Assembly: GCA_004292985.1 (NCBI GenBank)
Contig: RDXT01000799.1
Location: forward strand, 1-22,388
Direction: 5' to 3'
Source of the DNA: Bacteroidota bacterium
GTDB taxonomy: Bacteria > Bacteroidota > Bacteroidia > J057
DNA length: 22,388 nt
Shown here: in pieces, positions 1 through 7,349 of the stretch
Layout of the letters: the number at the start of each line of letters is the position of its first letter
Position numbering within the stretch: the stretch's first letter is position 1
Notes under the pieces: generated by a model
What the model saw: only the letters and a program-made list of their open reading frames with translations
Databases searched by the model: none
Told to the model about the DNA's origin: nothing
Translations under genes and position numbers: made by a program

Positions 1-52
1 CTGCCATCTTTGTATTGTAAGTCGAACGGAAACATGTGCTAAGCCTTGCAGC

Positions 53-682
53 ATGAAAAAATTATACGCTTGTTCTTGTGGGATTACCCTGTTGATATCT
101 TCTGCATTTGCCCAGACGCCCAATGCTAACGGAGTGCCCCTTACCACGGCCCCGGCGCAGGACAGCCAGGCAGCAGAGCAGTTTTTACGCACAGAAGAGG
201 AGGAACTGCTCACGCTCCGCTGGTCGCAGCAGTTGATTATCGTGCCGCCGGTGGCAAGTGCCGAAGCGCTCGCCAAAGCGGAGGCCGCTGTAAAAGAGGA
301 ACTTATCCAGCTGGAAGAGCGCGAGATGCTGCTGGAAACCCAGCATGCGGTGCTCAGCAAAGATATAGAGCAACTGATGCTCCGCCGGGGTGAGGTGCTG
401 CGCCAGATGTACTTTGTGATGGGAGAGAATGATATTCTGCTGGACGACAAATCTGCCGATGACTGGACCGCAGAAATGGTGGCCGCCAACCGGGAGCAGA
501 TCCGGCAGTACGACAGCCAGGTGCAGGCCCTCGATCTGCTCATCGCCAAAAAAGAGGCTGGCCTCCGGATGCGCGAAGAGGTGATGGCGGCCCAGCAAGG
601 TCAGCAGTTTTACTACGAAACACTGGCCGATTCATATGAACACAGTGGCGCGGTCTATGCAACCGCAAGCCCTTCGGAATAA
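53..682 (+). CDS. Secreted coiled-coil protein of unknown function
   Basis: This 209-residue protein starts with a clear Sec signal peptide: MKK, then a hydrophobic stretch, then a likely cleavage after SAFA-Q at about residue 20. The mature part is very rich in Glu, Gln, Ala and Leu, with no Cys and no membrane helix. Residues about 75-120 and 150-180 have heptad-like spacing of Leu and charged residues, so an extended helical, probably coiled-coil protein in the periplasm is likely. I recognise no family. It could be a periplasmic scaffold or chaperone-like protein, but nothing in the sequence proves this. The ATG is preferred because the signal peptide begins exactly there. Only 52 bp of upstream sequence are in the window and no convincing promoter is visible there. 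A strong terminator follows 34 bp after the stop, so the gene ends its transcript. Confidence 0.75.
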   Translation: MKKLYACSCGITLLISSAFAQTPNANGVPLTTAPAQDSQAAEQFLRTEEEELLTLRWSQQLIIVPPVASAEALAKAEAAVKEELIQLEEREMLLETQHAVLSKDIEQLMLRRGEVLRQMYFVMGENDILLDDKSADDWTAEMVAANREQIRQYDSQVQALDLLIAKKEAGLRMREEVMAAQQGQQFYYETLADSYEHSGAVYATASPSE

Positions 683-716
683 AGAGTAAGGTAGTAGTTT
701 AGGTTTTTAGGGGTTT

Positions 717-749
717 CGCCCTGTATCGAAAGGTACAGGGCGTTTTTTT
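717..749 (+). terminator. Intrinsic terminator of the secreted coiled-coil gene
   Basis: A perfect 9-bp stem (CGCCCTGTA pairing with TACAGGGCG) closes an 8-nt loop and is followed directly by seven T residues. This is a textbook Rho-independent terminator for the gene ending at 682. Confidence 0.9.
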
Positions 750-793
750 ATGGCCGCCGGAAGGCCGCTGTAATATTCCCGCCATACCGCAAC

Positions 794-820
794 AAAAAAG
801 CCCGGACAGATGCGCCGGGC
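794..820 (-). terminator. Terminator for the sigma/anti-sigma operon
   Basis: Read on the minus strand, GCCCGG pairs with CCGGGC around a 9-nt loop and six T residues follow. On the plus strand the same hairpin is followed, after four bases, by another six T residues, so it may act in both directions. It lies about 200 bp beyond the stop of the anti-sigma gene, implying a long 3' untranslated region on that transcript. Confidence 0.7.
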
Positions 821-889
821 GTGCTTTTTTCGCAAATGGTCAGGCACAAAAACTGATTCCTGCCACGTAATATCCAGACCATTTATGGT

Positions 890-920
890 TTTGCTTTCGA
901 ATAGTCTGAATGTAATTTTG
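890..920 (+). promoter_or_regulatory. Consensus Bacteroidota promoter in an intergenic region
   Basis: TTTG at 890-893, exactly 19 bp, then TAATTTTG at 913-920. This is a full match to the TTTG/TAnnTTTG promoter used by the Bacteroidota primary sigma factor. No gene on the plus strand follows it, only a terminator-like hairpin about 40-80 bp downstream. Confidence 0.55.
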
Positions 921-925
921 ATATG

Positions 926-1008
926 TTCTCATAAGGCATTACGCCAGATACAGAAGCTAGGGGTTAGGGTGATTCTCCCGTCAGGGATTGAGTCCCCTAA
1001 TTTTTTTT
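926..1008 (+). ncRNA. Candidate small RNA, about 80 nt
   Basis: The predicted transcript starts a few bases after the TAATTTTG box and ends at a structured terminator. There TAGGGG (958-963) pairs with CCCCTA (994-999), and eight T residues follow at 1001-1008. Inside the outer stem a small hairpin TCCC-GTCA-GGGA is possible. The only start codon near the 5' end (ATG at 923) opens a three-codon frame, so a peptide product is unlikely. The RNA would be antisense to the 3' untranslated region of the sigma/anti-sigma transcript. I do not recognise it as any known RNA family; its existence is inferred from promoter and terminator only. Confidence 0.4.
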
Positions 1009-1017
1009 GTCCCTGCC

Positions 1018-2466
1018 TCAGGGGCCATCCAACCCGGGCTCCGCTTCTTCTCTCCCTTTAAAGGTCCAGGAAAGGCCCAGTCCCATGCCTGCCGTAGAGA
1101 GCTTTTTCTCAAAACGGAAGGAGTCCGAGCCTTTGGTCCGCTGGATTCCCTGCTGGAAATAAGGCTCCGCCTGAAGGGCCAGCTCTTCGCTGATCTTGTA
1201 GCGCAGGCCCAGGGCCATGAGGATATTGCCGGGATAGGTATTGAGCCGCCGCTGCTGCACCTGGGGTTTCAGGTCTTCGGCAGGCGCGAGGGTGAGTATG
1301 CCCCGGTTGGCGGGCGCCACAGGGTCATAGTGTTTGTACTCTTCGGAGATACTGAGCATCGTCACCACCCCGGCCTGGGCAAAGAGAGAGAACTTTTTGC
1401 GGGAAGGGAAGGCGTGGCGCAGCATCATGGGCGCTTCGACCACATTCAGTTCGCCTTCGATGGCATTGAGGTAGGCGCGGTCGGAGATAACGTAGTATTC
1501 GTGGCTGAATTTTTTCTTTCCGTATTGCATACCCGTTACCACACTCCAGTTGCCTTTGACCGGGAAAACCCCGCGCACACCCGTCATAAAGCCGGGTCCT
1601 GCATCGGGACCACTCAGCTCAGCGCGGGTGCTGGTATTGGCTGCATATGCCTCAAGGGAGATGTCACGCCGCCTGTGGGTAAAACGGTTTAAAACGCGGA
1701 TGACAGGGTGTGTCGTCATCATCGGATTTCCAATGTCGGAAAACCGGAAGGGCAGCCGGTGGATGACGGGTCCCTCGGACCTTTGTGTTTCCTGGGTAGC
1801 AGTGACATTCTGTGTTGCGTCGGCGAGGAGCACAGGTGTTGGCTCAGGCTGCTGAACCTCTCTGGCATCTATGCTGCCATCAATGGGCTGAGCGATAGCG
1901 CTCTGGTTGCCAAAAGGAGGCATCTTGCGCAGCCTGGGAGGCATAGACTGGCTAAGGGTAGTCTGATTTGGGGTAGCTGTGCCCTTGTCTCCGCCGGAGG
2001 CAGGCGGCTGAAAGGAAGGTGCGGCTGCCAGGGTGTTCTGATCCATTCTCCGGATAGACGTACCGGGCTTCATCAGCCACACGGATACCAGCACCAGAGA
2101 AACGGCTGCTGCTGCTGTGAGCCAGGGGCCGTAGCGGAAAGCACCTTCTGAAGCGCGCAGGCGTGAGCGCATCAGCATCCAGGCATAGGCCCCGGGCTTG
2201 CCCACGCTGTGAAACTCCAGTTTCTGACGTATGGCCGCATCGAAGGGCGCTTCCAGGTACTCGACCATCTCCTCCCAGTCTGCGGGGCGCAGATAGGTGC
2301 TGTGATGCGCCAGTTTGGCTGCCACCTGCTCGTCAAAGGGGTTTTTCTCCTCCCCGGCAAATCCATCCAGCGAGCGCTCCATTTCTTCCCAGTCCTCTTC
2401 CGAAAAGGAGGACTCGATATGTTCGAGCTTGCTGCGGATCAGATCATCCAGATTCTCTTCATGCAT
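1018..2466 (-). CDS. Dual membrane-spanning anti-sigma factor with beta-barrel (Dma-like)
   Basis: The 482-residue protein has four parts. Residues 1-110 are acidic and cytoplasmic, with about 31-residue repeats of the form D-x(5)-KLE-x-H...DWEEM...L at 7-37 and 44-74 and a degenerate third at 75-105. Residues about 115-132 are one hydrophobic helix. Residues 133-265 are a Pro/Gln/Ser/Thr-rich linker. Residues about 266-470 alternate hydrophobic and polar residues like an outer-membrane beta-barrel and end in LGLSWTF plus a short tail. Together with the sigma gene upstream this matches the Dma anti-sigma factors described in Bacteroides thetaiotaomicron, which link both membranes to one sigma factor. 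The ATG at 2466 is chosen over a GTG at 2475 because GGAAGG lies at suitable spacing. The ATG overlaps the sigma stop by 8 nt, implying translational coupling. Sigma binding is inferred. Confidence 0.75.
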   Translation of the reverse strand: MHEENLDDLIRSKLEHIESSFSEEDWEEMERSLDGFAGEEKNPFDEQVAAKLAHHSTYLRPADWEEMVEYLEAPFDAAIRQKLEFHSVGKPGAYAWMLMRSRLRASEGAFRYGPWLTAAAAVSLVLVSVWLMKPGTSIRRMDQNTLAAAPSFQPPASGGDKGTATPNQTTLSQSMPPRLRKMPPFGNQSAIAQPIDGSIDAREVQQPEPTPVLLADATQNVTATQETQRSEGPVIHRLPFRFSDIGNPMMTTHPVIRVLNRFTHRRRDISLEAYAANTSTRAELSGPDAGPGFMTGVRGVFPVKGNWSVVTGMQYGKKKFSHEYYVISDRAYLNAIEGELNVVEAPMMLRHAFPSRKKFSLFAQAGVVTMLSISEEYKHYDPVAPANRGILTLAPAEDLKPQVQQRRLNTYPGNILMALGLRYKISEELALQAEPYFQQGIQRTKGSDSFRFEKKLSTAGMGLGLSWTFKGREEAEPGLDGP

Positions 2467-3031
2467 AGGTCTCACCTTCCACTCTGCGAATCACACGCGA
2501 GGACAGGATCATCATCTGAAGTTTGGCCCGGGCCTTGGCCAGATTTGACTTGGAGGTACCCTCGCTGATATTGAGCTTTTCGCCAATTTCTTTGTGAGAA
2601 TACCCTTCGATCACATACAGGTTAAACACCACCTTGTACGCGGGCGAAAGCCGCTGTACCAGACCCAGGATTTCATCGGCGCTGATGTCGGAGACCACGT
2701 CCTGAACGTCCATTTCGTGGACAGCATGGTTGATTTCGACCATGCCGGGGCGTTTGGCAGATTTGCGGTAGTGGTCTATGGCCGTATTGACCATAATCCG
2801 CCGGATCCATGCCCCCAGGTTGGTGCCGCGAACGAATTTGCCCAGGTTGTTAAACACCTTGATAAACCCTTCATGCAGCACGTCACGGGCCTCCTCCCGA
2901 TCGTTGGTATAGCGCATACAGACGACCATCATGCTACCGTAAAAGCGCTCATAGAGCAGCTTCTGGTACTTCCGGTTTCCGTTTACACAACCTTCGACGA
3001 TTTCTTCTTCCCGATAATCAGATGCTCTCAT
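2459..3031 (-). CDS. ECF-type RNA polymerase sigma factor
   Basis: A 190-residue extracytoplasmic-function sigma factor. Region 2 covers about residues 23-92 and includes DREEARDVLHEGFIKVF and the DNA-melting/-10 part around WIRRIMVNTAIDHYRK. Region 4, residues about 122-173, has the helix-turn-helix GYSHKEIGEKLNISEGTSKS. Length and domain order are normal for the family. It is first in a two-gene operon with the membrane-spanning anti-sigma protein, so it is likely held inactive at the inner membrane until an envelope signal releases it. The 318 bp upstream hold no exact housekeeping promoter on this strand, which would fit partial autoregulation by its own promoter type; that is inference. 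The ATG at 3031 gives the standard N-terminus. Confidence 0.92.
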   Translation of the reverse strand: MRASDYREEEIVEGCVNGNRKYQKLLYERFYGSMMVVCMRYTNDREEARDVLHEGFIKVFNNLGKFVRGTNLGAWIRRIMVNTAIDHYRKSAKRPGMVEINHAVHEMDVQDVVSDISADEILGLVQRLSPAYKVVFNLYVIEGYSHKEIGEKLNISEGTSKSNLAKARAKLQMMILSSRVIRRVEGETYA

Positions 3032-3349
3032 TGTGCGTCCGTTGAAGTGTGAAACGCAGGCTTACCGAGGGCGGTTGCCTCAGAGATGTTTTCCTGCATA
3101 AGAGTAAGGTATCATTGCTTCATCCAAACGAGATCTGCTACGGTGGGTGTTGGGTGGCTAATGTAACTATTTTATCTGAAAGCAGAAAATTCAGGAGCCA
3201 ATTTTAGTCTTTTGTCCGGATGACCGTTATATGCTTGGTAATGTGACGTTTTTCCCGTACTTTCAACTATGCTTGCGAAAAGCCTGCGGATAGCGGGTTT
3301 TTAACGAGATTCCATTAGATTCGCACCTATCTTTTAATATAGTGTTACT
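3032..3349. other. Divergent intergenic region between sigma factor and recQ
   Basis: This 318-bp stretch separates two divergent genes and must hold both promoters, but I find no exact TTTG-N19-TAnnTTTG match on either strand. It contains two copies of the octamer TATGCTTG (3230-3237 and 3268-3275), one base off the -7 box but without a well-spaced -33 box. It also holds a hairpin with a T-run near 3278-3302. No credible small gene is seen. Confidence 0.5.
3278..3302 (+). terminator. Terminator-like hairpin in the recQ leader
   Basis: AAAAGCCTGC can pair with GCGGGTTTTT around the 5-nt loop GGATA: eight Watson-Crick pairs and two G-T pairs. The right arm ends in five T residues. It sits about 50 bp before the recQ start. 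It could end a short upstream transcript or attenuate recQ, or be chance pairing of A- and T-runs. Confidence 0.3.
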
Positions 3350-5545
3350 GTGAGCGGACAAATTGCGATTCGAGAGTCAGAACTCACCCAGGCTCTGCGA
3401 AAATATTTTGGATACGATAGCTTCCGGGGTAAGCAGGAAGATGTAATCAGAAATATCCTGACAGGCAATAATACGTTTGTGATTATGCCTACCGGGGCAG
3501 GCAAGTCATTGTGCTATCAGTTGCCGGCGGTTTTGATGGAGGGCACCGCACTGGTGATCTCCCCGCTGATTGCGCTGATGAAAAACCAGGTGGACCAGTT
3601 ACAGGCATTTGGGATCGAGGCCGGGTTTCTCAACAGCAGCATGAACCGCTCCGAATATGACGCTGTAAAACAAAAAGTGCTCAGCCGCCAGCTCAAACTG
3701 CTCTACGTAGCCCCTGAGTCACTGGTAAAAGAAGAGTTTATAGATTTTCTGATGCAGGCGCATGTGAGCTTTATCGCAGTGGACGAAGCGCACTGTATCT
3801 CTGAGTGGGGTCACGACTTCCGTCCGGAATACCGCCGCATCCGGGAGATTATGGGCCACCTCGGCAATGTGCCCATCATCGCGCTCACAGCTACGGCCAC
3901 CCCCAAGGTGCGCTTAGACATCGTACAGAACCTGCACATCGAAAATGCCAATCTGTACCTGACCAGCTTTAACCGCCCCAACCTCTATTACGAAATCCGC
4001 CCCAAGATCAACCCCGCCCACGCTACGACCGAGACCATCAAGTTTATTAAGCAGCAGGCGGGTAAATCAGGGATCGTATATTGCCTCAGCCGCCGGAAGG
4101 TGGAGGAAATCGCAGAGATTCTGAATGTAAACGGCATTAAGGCAGTGCCCTACCACGCGGGCTTGGACTCCAATACCCGCACCCGCCACCAGGATATGTT
4201 CCTGAGCGAAGATGTGCACGTGGTGGTGGCGACCATCGCCTTCGGCATGGGCATAGATAAGCCCGATGTCCGCTTTGTCATTCACTACGATGTGCCCAAA
4301 AGCATCGAAAGCTACTATCAGGAAACCGGGCGCGGAGGCCGCGACGGACTCGAAGGCAACTGTATCCTCTTCTACGACTTCAACGACATCGTGAAGCTGG
4401 AGAAGTTTATGAAAGACAAGCCCGTGAGCGAGCGCGAGTCCGGCAGACTCCTCTTATATGAAATGGCTGCCTTCGCCGAGTCGGGTGCCTGCCGCCGCAA
4501 GCTGATGCTGCATTATTTCGGCGAAATATTTGACGAAAAGCGCTGCAACGGCATGTGCGACAACTGTCGCTACCCCAAAGAGACCTTCGAAGCCGAAAAA
4601 CAGGCCAAACAAGCCCTCAAAGCCACGGAGATGGTGGGCGAAAAATTTGGCGTTACACACCTGATCAATATCCTGCGCGGTGCCGCTACCCAGCAGGTAA
4701 CCCTCAACGAGCACGACCGCCTGCCCATCTTTGGCAGAGGCAGCGAACTCGACGACCGGAGCTGGAAGTCTATTTTCTCCCAACTGATCGTTAATGACTA
4801 CCTGGTCAAGGATATAGATGACTATGGCGTGATCAAAATCGGAGAGAAAGGGCGAACCTTCCTCGCAACGCCCCATCCGGTAAAAATGATCCGCTTCCAG
4901 GATTTTGAGGCGCTGAAGAAAAATGCCATCCCCGTCGAGGACTTCAAAACCTATGACGAGGCACTCTTTGATAAGCTCAAAGCCCTCTGCCGCAAAATCG
5001 GAAAAGAAAAAGGGATACCGCCCTATGTGATCTTCCAGGATCCTTCCCTCGAAGACATGGCGACCAAGTATCCGGTAACGATGGCCGAGTTCATGAACAT
5101 TACGGGCGTAGGGCAGGGCAAAGCGCAAAAATTTGCAGCTCCCTTCCTCAAACTCATTCAGGAGTATATAGACGAAAACCGCATCGAGCGCTCGGCTGCT
5201 GAGATGGTGGTTAAGTCTGCTGCCCGTAAATCCATGAACAAACTCTTTATCATCCAGCACATAGACCGGCGAACCCCGCTCGACGAGATCGCTACGATCA
5301 AGGGAATGGAGTACGAGGACCTGATGGAGAATATAGAGCAGATTGTCTATTCGGGTACGCACCTGAACATAGACTACTTCATCGAAGACCGGATAGACGA
5401 TGAAAAAGTAGATGAAATCTACGATTATTTCATGCACGCCGAAGACGACAACCTGACCCACGCTGAAAATGCCCTGGGCGGAGACTATACCCGCGAAGAG
5501 ATTCAGTTGGTCCGTATCAAATTTATCTCAGAAGTAGGCAACTGA
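3350..5545 (+). CDS. recQ: ATP-dependent DNA helicase RecQ
   Basis: A 731-residue 3'-5' DNA helicase for recombination and repair. The Q-motif region is at residues 20-33, Walker A TGAGKS at 48-53, DEAH at 145-148, motif III TATAT at 180-184 and the arginine-finger motif QETGRGGRDG at 324-333. The zinc site of the RQC domain is complete (C381, C399, C403, C406), followed by a winged helix to about 515 and an HRDC domain at about 534-612. Residues 630-731 form an extra helical, acidic C-terminal domain beyond the E. coli-type core. Such extensions, which resemble helicase-associated helix-turn-helix domains, occur in Bacteroidota RecQ. The start is GTG: an in-frame TAA lies at 3335-3337 and no ATG lies ahead of the conserved N-terminus. 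Confidence 0.97.
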   Translation: MSGQIAIRESELTQALRKYFGYDSFRGKQEDVIRNILTGNNTFVIMPTGAGKSLCYQLPAVLMEGTALVISPLIALMKNQVDQLQAFGIEAGFLNSSMNRSEYDAVKQKVLSRQLKLLYVAPESLVKEEFIDFLMQAHVSFIAVDEAHCISEWGHDFRPEYRRIREIMGHLGNVPIIALTATATPKVRLDIVQNLHIENANLYLTSFNRPNLYYEIRPKINPAHATTETIKFIKQQAGKSGIVYCLSRRKVEEIAEILNVNGIKAVPYHAGLDSNTRTRHQDMFLSEDVHVVVATIAFGMGIDKPDVRFVIHYDVPKSIESYYQETGRGGRDGLEGNCILFYDFNDIVKLEKFMKDKPVSERESGRLLLYEMAAFAESGACRRKLMLHYFGEIFDEKRCNGMCDNCRYPKETFEAEKQAKQALKATEMVGEKFGVTHLINILRGAATQQVTLNEHDRLPIFGRGSELDDRSWKSIFSQLIVNDYLVKDIDDYGVIKIGEKGRTFLATPHPVKMIRFQDFEALKKNAIPVEDFKTYDEALFDKLKALCRKIGKEKGIPPYVIFQDPSLEDMATKYPVTMAEFMNITGVGQGKAQKFAAPFLKLIQEYIDENRIERSAAEMVVKSAARKSMNKLFIIQHIDRRTPLDEIATIKGMEYEDLMENIEQIVYSGTHLNIDYFIEDRIDDEKVDEIYDYFMHAEDDNLTHAENALGGDYTREEIQLVRIKFISEVGN

Positions 5546-5559
5546 TCTTCACGCTTTTA

Positions 5560-5590
5560 TTTTTCATTTGCCTCCGGCTCCGTAGTTTTG
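5560..5590 (+). promoter_or_regulatory. Promoter for the unknown gene at 5636
   Basis: TTTT at 5560-5563, 19 bp, then TAGTTTTG at 5583-5590, an exact TAnnTTTG box. It places the transcript start about 40 nt before the ATG at 5636 and shows that this gene can be expressed independently of recQ. Confidence 0.6.
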
Positions 5591-5635
5591 TACGGGAGTT
5601 GCCACATGGCATACGATTAACCTTTTGACCGAATC

Positions 5636-6187
5636 ATGGATATTGTCAATCAACTCGACGACCTGGAGACGCTGTACTATGGCGACTGGGAAGAGAATAA
5701 AGAAAAACTGCTGTCCGCCCTGATGGAGCTGCACCTCGAAGCCGGGCAGGATGAGAATACATTCAACCGCTTTCTGGTTGAGGCCTCCGGCCGCTTTGGC
5801 GGGGCATACATCCCCTACTTGTTCTGGGACAAGCTTTCCTACTACCTCGACAGCGCTCCTGAGCGGGCATATCTGCAAAAACTGATTCAGGATTTTGTGG
5901 AGGCTGATTTTGACGAGGAAGAGCAGAAGAAAATGAAGCCCCTGCTGGTGACCTACTTCGCGCGGGAAAAAGATTTTGAGATCGGAAAAATCCGCTATAT
6001 GCTGCTCGAAAAAGCGCACCCCATGATCCAGGAGTATTTCGAAAAGCTCCTCACCTTCGTCAACAAAAACCAGAAGGCGACCGACATGTATGTCGAGAAG
6101 TTCCTGATGCTGCGCAGCATTTATCCCGACTTCGGGCTGCTCAACCTGCCCATTACCCAGCTCAAAGACAAACTCAAAGGCCTGTAA
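5636..6187 (+). CDS. Soluble helical protein of unknown function
   Basis: A 183-residue protein without signal peptide or membrane helix. It is rich in Glu, Lys, Leu, Phe and Tyr, with long amphipathic helices throughout. Residues about 1-35 and 80-115 are strongly acidic (for example DFVEADFDEEEQKK). No enzymatic motif or metal-binding cluster is visible, and I cannot name a family. The regular helical pattern could suit a repeat-type helical adaptor, but this is not demonstrated. It follows recQ by 90 bp and has its own promoter, so a shared role with recQ is not implied. The 92-bp palindrome that follows may act as its transcript end. Confidence 0.65.
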   Translation: MDIVNQLDDLETLYYGDWEENKEKLLSALMELHLEAGQDENTFNRFLVEASGRFGGAYIPYLFWDKLSYYLDSAPERAYLQKLIQDFVEADFDEEEQKKMKPLLVTYFAREKDFEIGKIRYMLLEKAHPMIQEYFEKLLTFVNKNQKATDMYVEKFLMLRSIYPDFGLLNLPITQLKDKLKGL

Positions 6188-6216
6188 TTCGCTTTAGGTC
6201 AATGTTAGGGTTCGCC

Positions 6217-6308
6217 GGAAAAAACAGATTGTTACCAGGCATGAGATGTTCAAACGGTTAGAAATGAAGTTTGAACTGAATGAAATGCAGGTATGATCTG
6301 TTTTTTCC
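6217..6308. repeat. 92-bp imperfect palindrome with 13-bp perfect ends
   Basis: The outer arms GGAAAAAACAGAT (6217-6229) and ATCTGTTTTTTCC (6296-6308) are perfect inverted copies. Moving inward, TACC pairs with GGTA (6233-6236 and 6290-6293) and GCAT with ATGC (6239-6242 and 6285-6288). TTCAAAC then pairs with GTTTGAA (6249-6255 and 6269-6275), leaving a 13-nt loop. In all 28 pairs form in order with small internal bulges. No flanking target-site duplication is evident. It may be a small mobile repeat (MITE-like), a bidirectional terminator, or a structured RNA element. Confidence 0.65.
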
Positions 6309-6387
6309 TTGTAATGAGTTGTTAAAGAAAAATTGTGAAGAATTCGCGCGGGTTGCGTAGATTGCTTAGACCAAACCCAGAAAAGCG

Positions 6388-6939
6388 ATGATGTCATTCC
6401 GGATTTTTGACCGCAACACCCGTCAGGTCTCCCTTAGCCAGGAGTGGAAAGAAAAGTTGCGTGCCCAACTCGGACCCAATGTTTCCTTCCATGCAGACAA
6501 ACTGGCTCAGGTTCGTGAACTCGACCTCAGCGGGAGTGACATCCGCGACCTGTCTCCGCTTCGCTATTTTACCAACCTGGAGTGGCTCGACATCAGCCGC
6601 AGCAATGTAACTGATTTTCAGCCGCTGCTCGAACTGCATCACCTCAAGGAGCTGCATGCCAGTTTCTGCCGCCTGCCAGACCTGCGCTACTTTGCCCCGC
6701 TGCGCAGCCTCCGCGTACTCGACATCTCCTATCCGCTCAATGAGCCTTGCGGCGCGCATGCCCTCGCCGATCTGACCAACCTCGAAGAGCTGTATTGCAA
6801 TGCCTGCAACATCCGCACCATTGCCCATATCTTCACCCTCCCACACCTTCAGACCGCAACTCTCCTCTTCAATCCGATTCCGGAAGAAGAAATGGAGGCA
6901 CTGTCCGAACTTCAGCCGGATTGTAAAGTATTGTTTTAA
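6388..6939 (+). CDS. Small cytosolic leucine-rich-repeat protein
   Basis: A 183-residue protein made almost wholly of leucine-rich repeats of about 22 residues. The pattern starts near residue 41 (LAQVRELDLSGSDIRDLSPL) and recurs near 63 (NLEWLDISRSNVTDFQPL), 85 (LKELHASFCRLPDL), 107 (LRVLDIS), 131 (NLEELYCNACNIRTI) and 153 (LQTATLLFNPI). It ends in a short cap. There is no signal peptide, sorting domain or membrane helix, so it should stay in the cytoplasm and bind a protein partner. The repeat type resembles internalin-like or plant-type bacterial LRRs. The function is unknown. It converges with rsfS, 27 bp away. Two ATG codons stand in tandem; the first is taken. Confidence 0.8.
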   Translation: MMSFRIFDRNTRQVSLSQEWKEKLRAQLGPNVSFHADKLAQVRELDLSGSDIRDLSPLRYFTNLEWLDISRSNVTDFQPLLELHHLKELHASFCRLPDLRYFAPLRSLRVLDISYPLNEPCGAHALADLTNLEELYCNACNIRTIAHIFTLPHLQTATLLFNPIPEEEMEALSELQPDCKVLF

Positions 6940-6966
6940 GGGGGAATAAGGGAAATAGAGGGGGAA

Positions 6967-7329
6967 TCAGTCAGGGATATGCAAAAAGTCTGCATCCCCC
7001 CAGAGGTCTTCCAGCCTGTAAAACATCCGGCTTTCCTTCAGGAAAATGTGGATCACCACATTGCCGTAGTCTATCAGTACCCATTCTCCTTTTTGCACGC
7101 CCTCCCTGCTGATGGGTTTCTCTCCGTTTTCCGACATCTTTTTCATCACAGACTCTGCAAGGGACTTGACATGCGTGTCAGATGTACCTGTGCAGATAAT
7201 GAAGAAGTCAGTAACAGCGCCGGAACTTTTTCTCAGGTCCATGCGGACGATATCTCGTCCTTTGGTGTCCTGAAGCCCTTCTACGGCAATGCGGGTGATG
7301 GATTTGGCGTCGAGTGCGACTCGGGTCAT
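6967..7329 (-). CDS. rsfS: Ribosome silencing factor RsfS (YbeB/Iojap family)
   Basis: A 120-residue protein of the RsfS/YbeB/Iojap family, which binds ribosomal protein L14 (uL14) on the large subunit and blocks subunit joining in starvation. Conserved features are KGRDIVRMDLRKSSGAVTDFF, IICTGTSDTHV, GEWVLIDYGNVVIHIF, and the closing YRLEDLWGDA, the family hallmark. An open frame with a GTG start extends to 7374. The ATG at 7329 is preferred because it gives the usual short N-terminus and lies about 40 nt downstream of the predicted transcription start, whereas the GTG would sit at that start. Many Bacteroidota carry rsfS directly before ftsH; here the next gene is a convergent LRR gene instead. 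Confidence 0.93.
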   Translation of the reverse strand: MTRVALDAKSITRIAVEGLQDTKGRDIVRMDLRKSSGAVTDFFIICTGTSDTHVKSLAESVMKKMSENGEKPISREGVQKGEWVLIDYGNVVIHIFLKESRMFYRLEDLWGDADFLHIPD

Positions 7330-7349
7330 TCGCTGGATAAGGTGGATAA

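Larger units (their letters stand above)
683..1017. other. Intergenic region with two terminators and a candidate small RNA unit
   Basis: This 335-bp gap lies between two convergent genes. It holds the terminator of the upstream plus-strand gene, a terminator for the minus-strand sigma/anti-sigma operon, and a plus-strand promoter-plus-terminator unit at about 890-1008. Open frames here (for example 810-1061) have low-complexity translations with no signal peptide or family resemblance, and I do not regard them as genes. Confidence 0.6.

Noticed and set aside
810..1061. Open frame of 83 codons on the plus strand between convergent genes
   Set aside because: It runs through two hairpins and into the 3' end of the barrel gene, has no family resemblance or signal peptide, and its composition is unlike a real protein.
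4454..5461. Long open frame of 335 codons antisense to recQ
   Set aside because: It is a mirror of the codon use of recQ; recQ has all its helicase motifs, while the antisense product has none.
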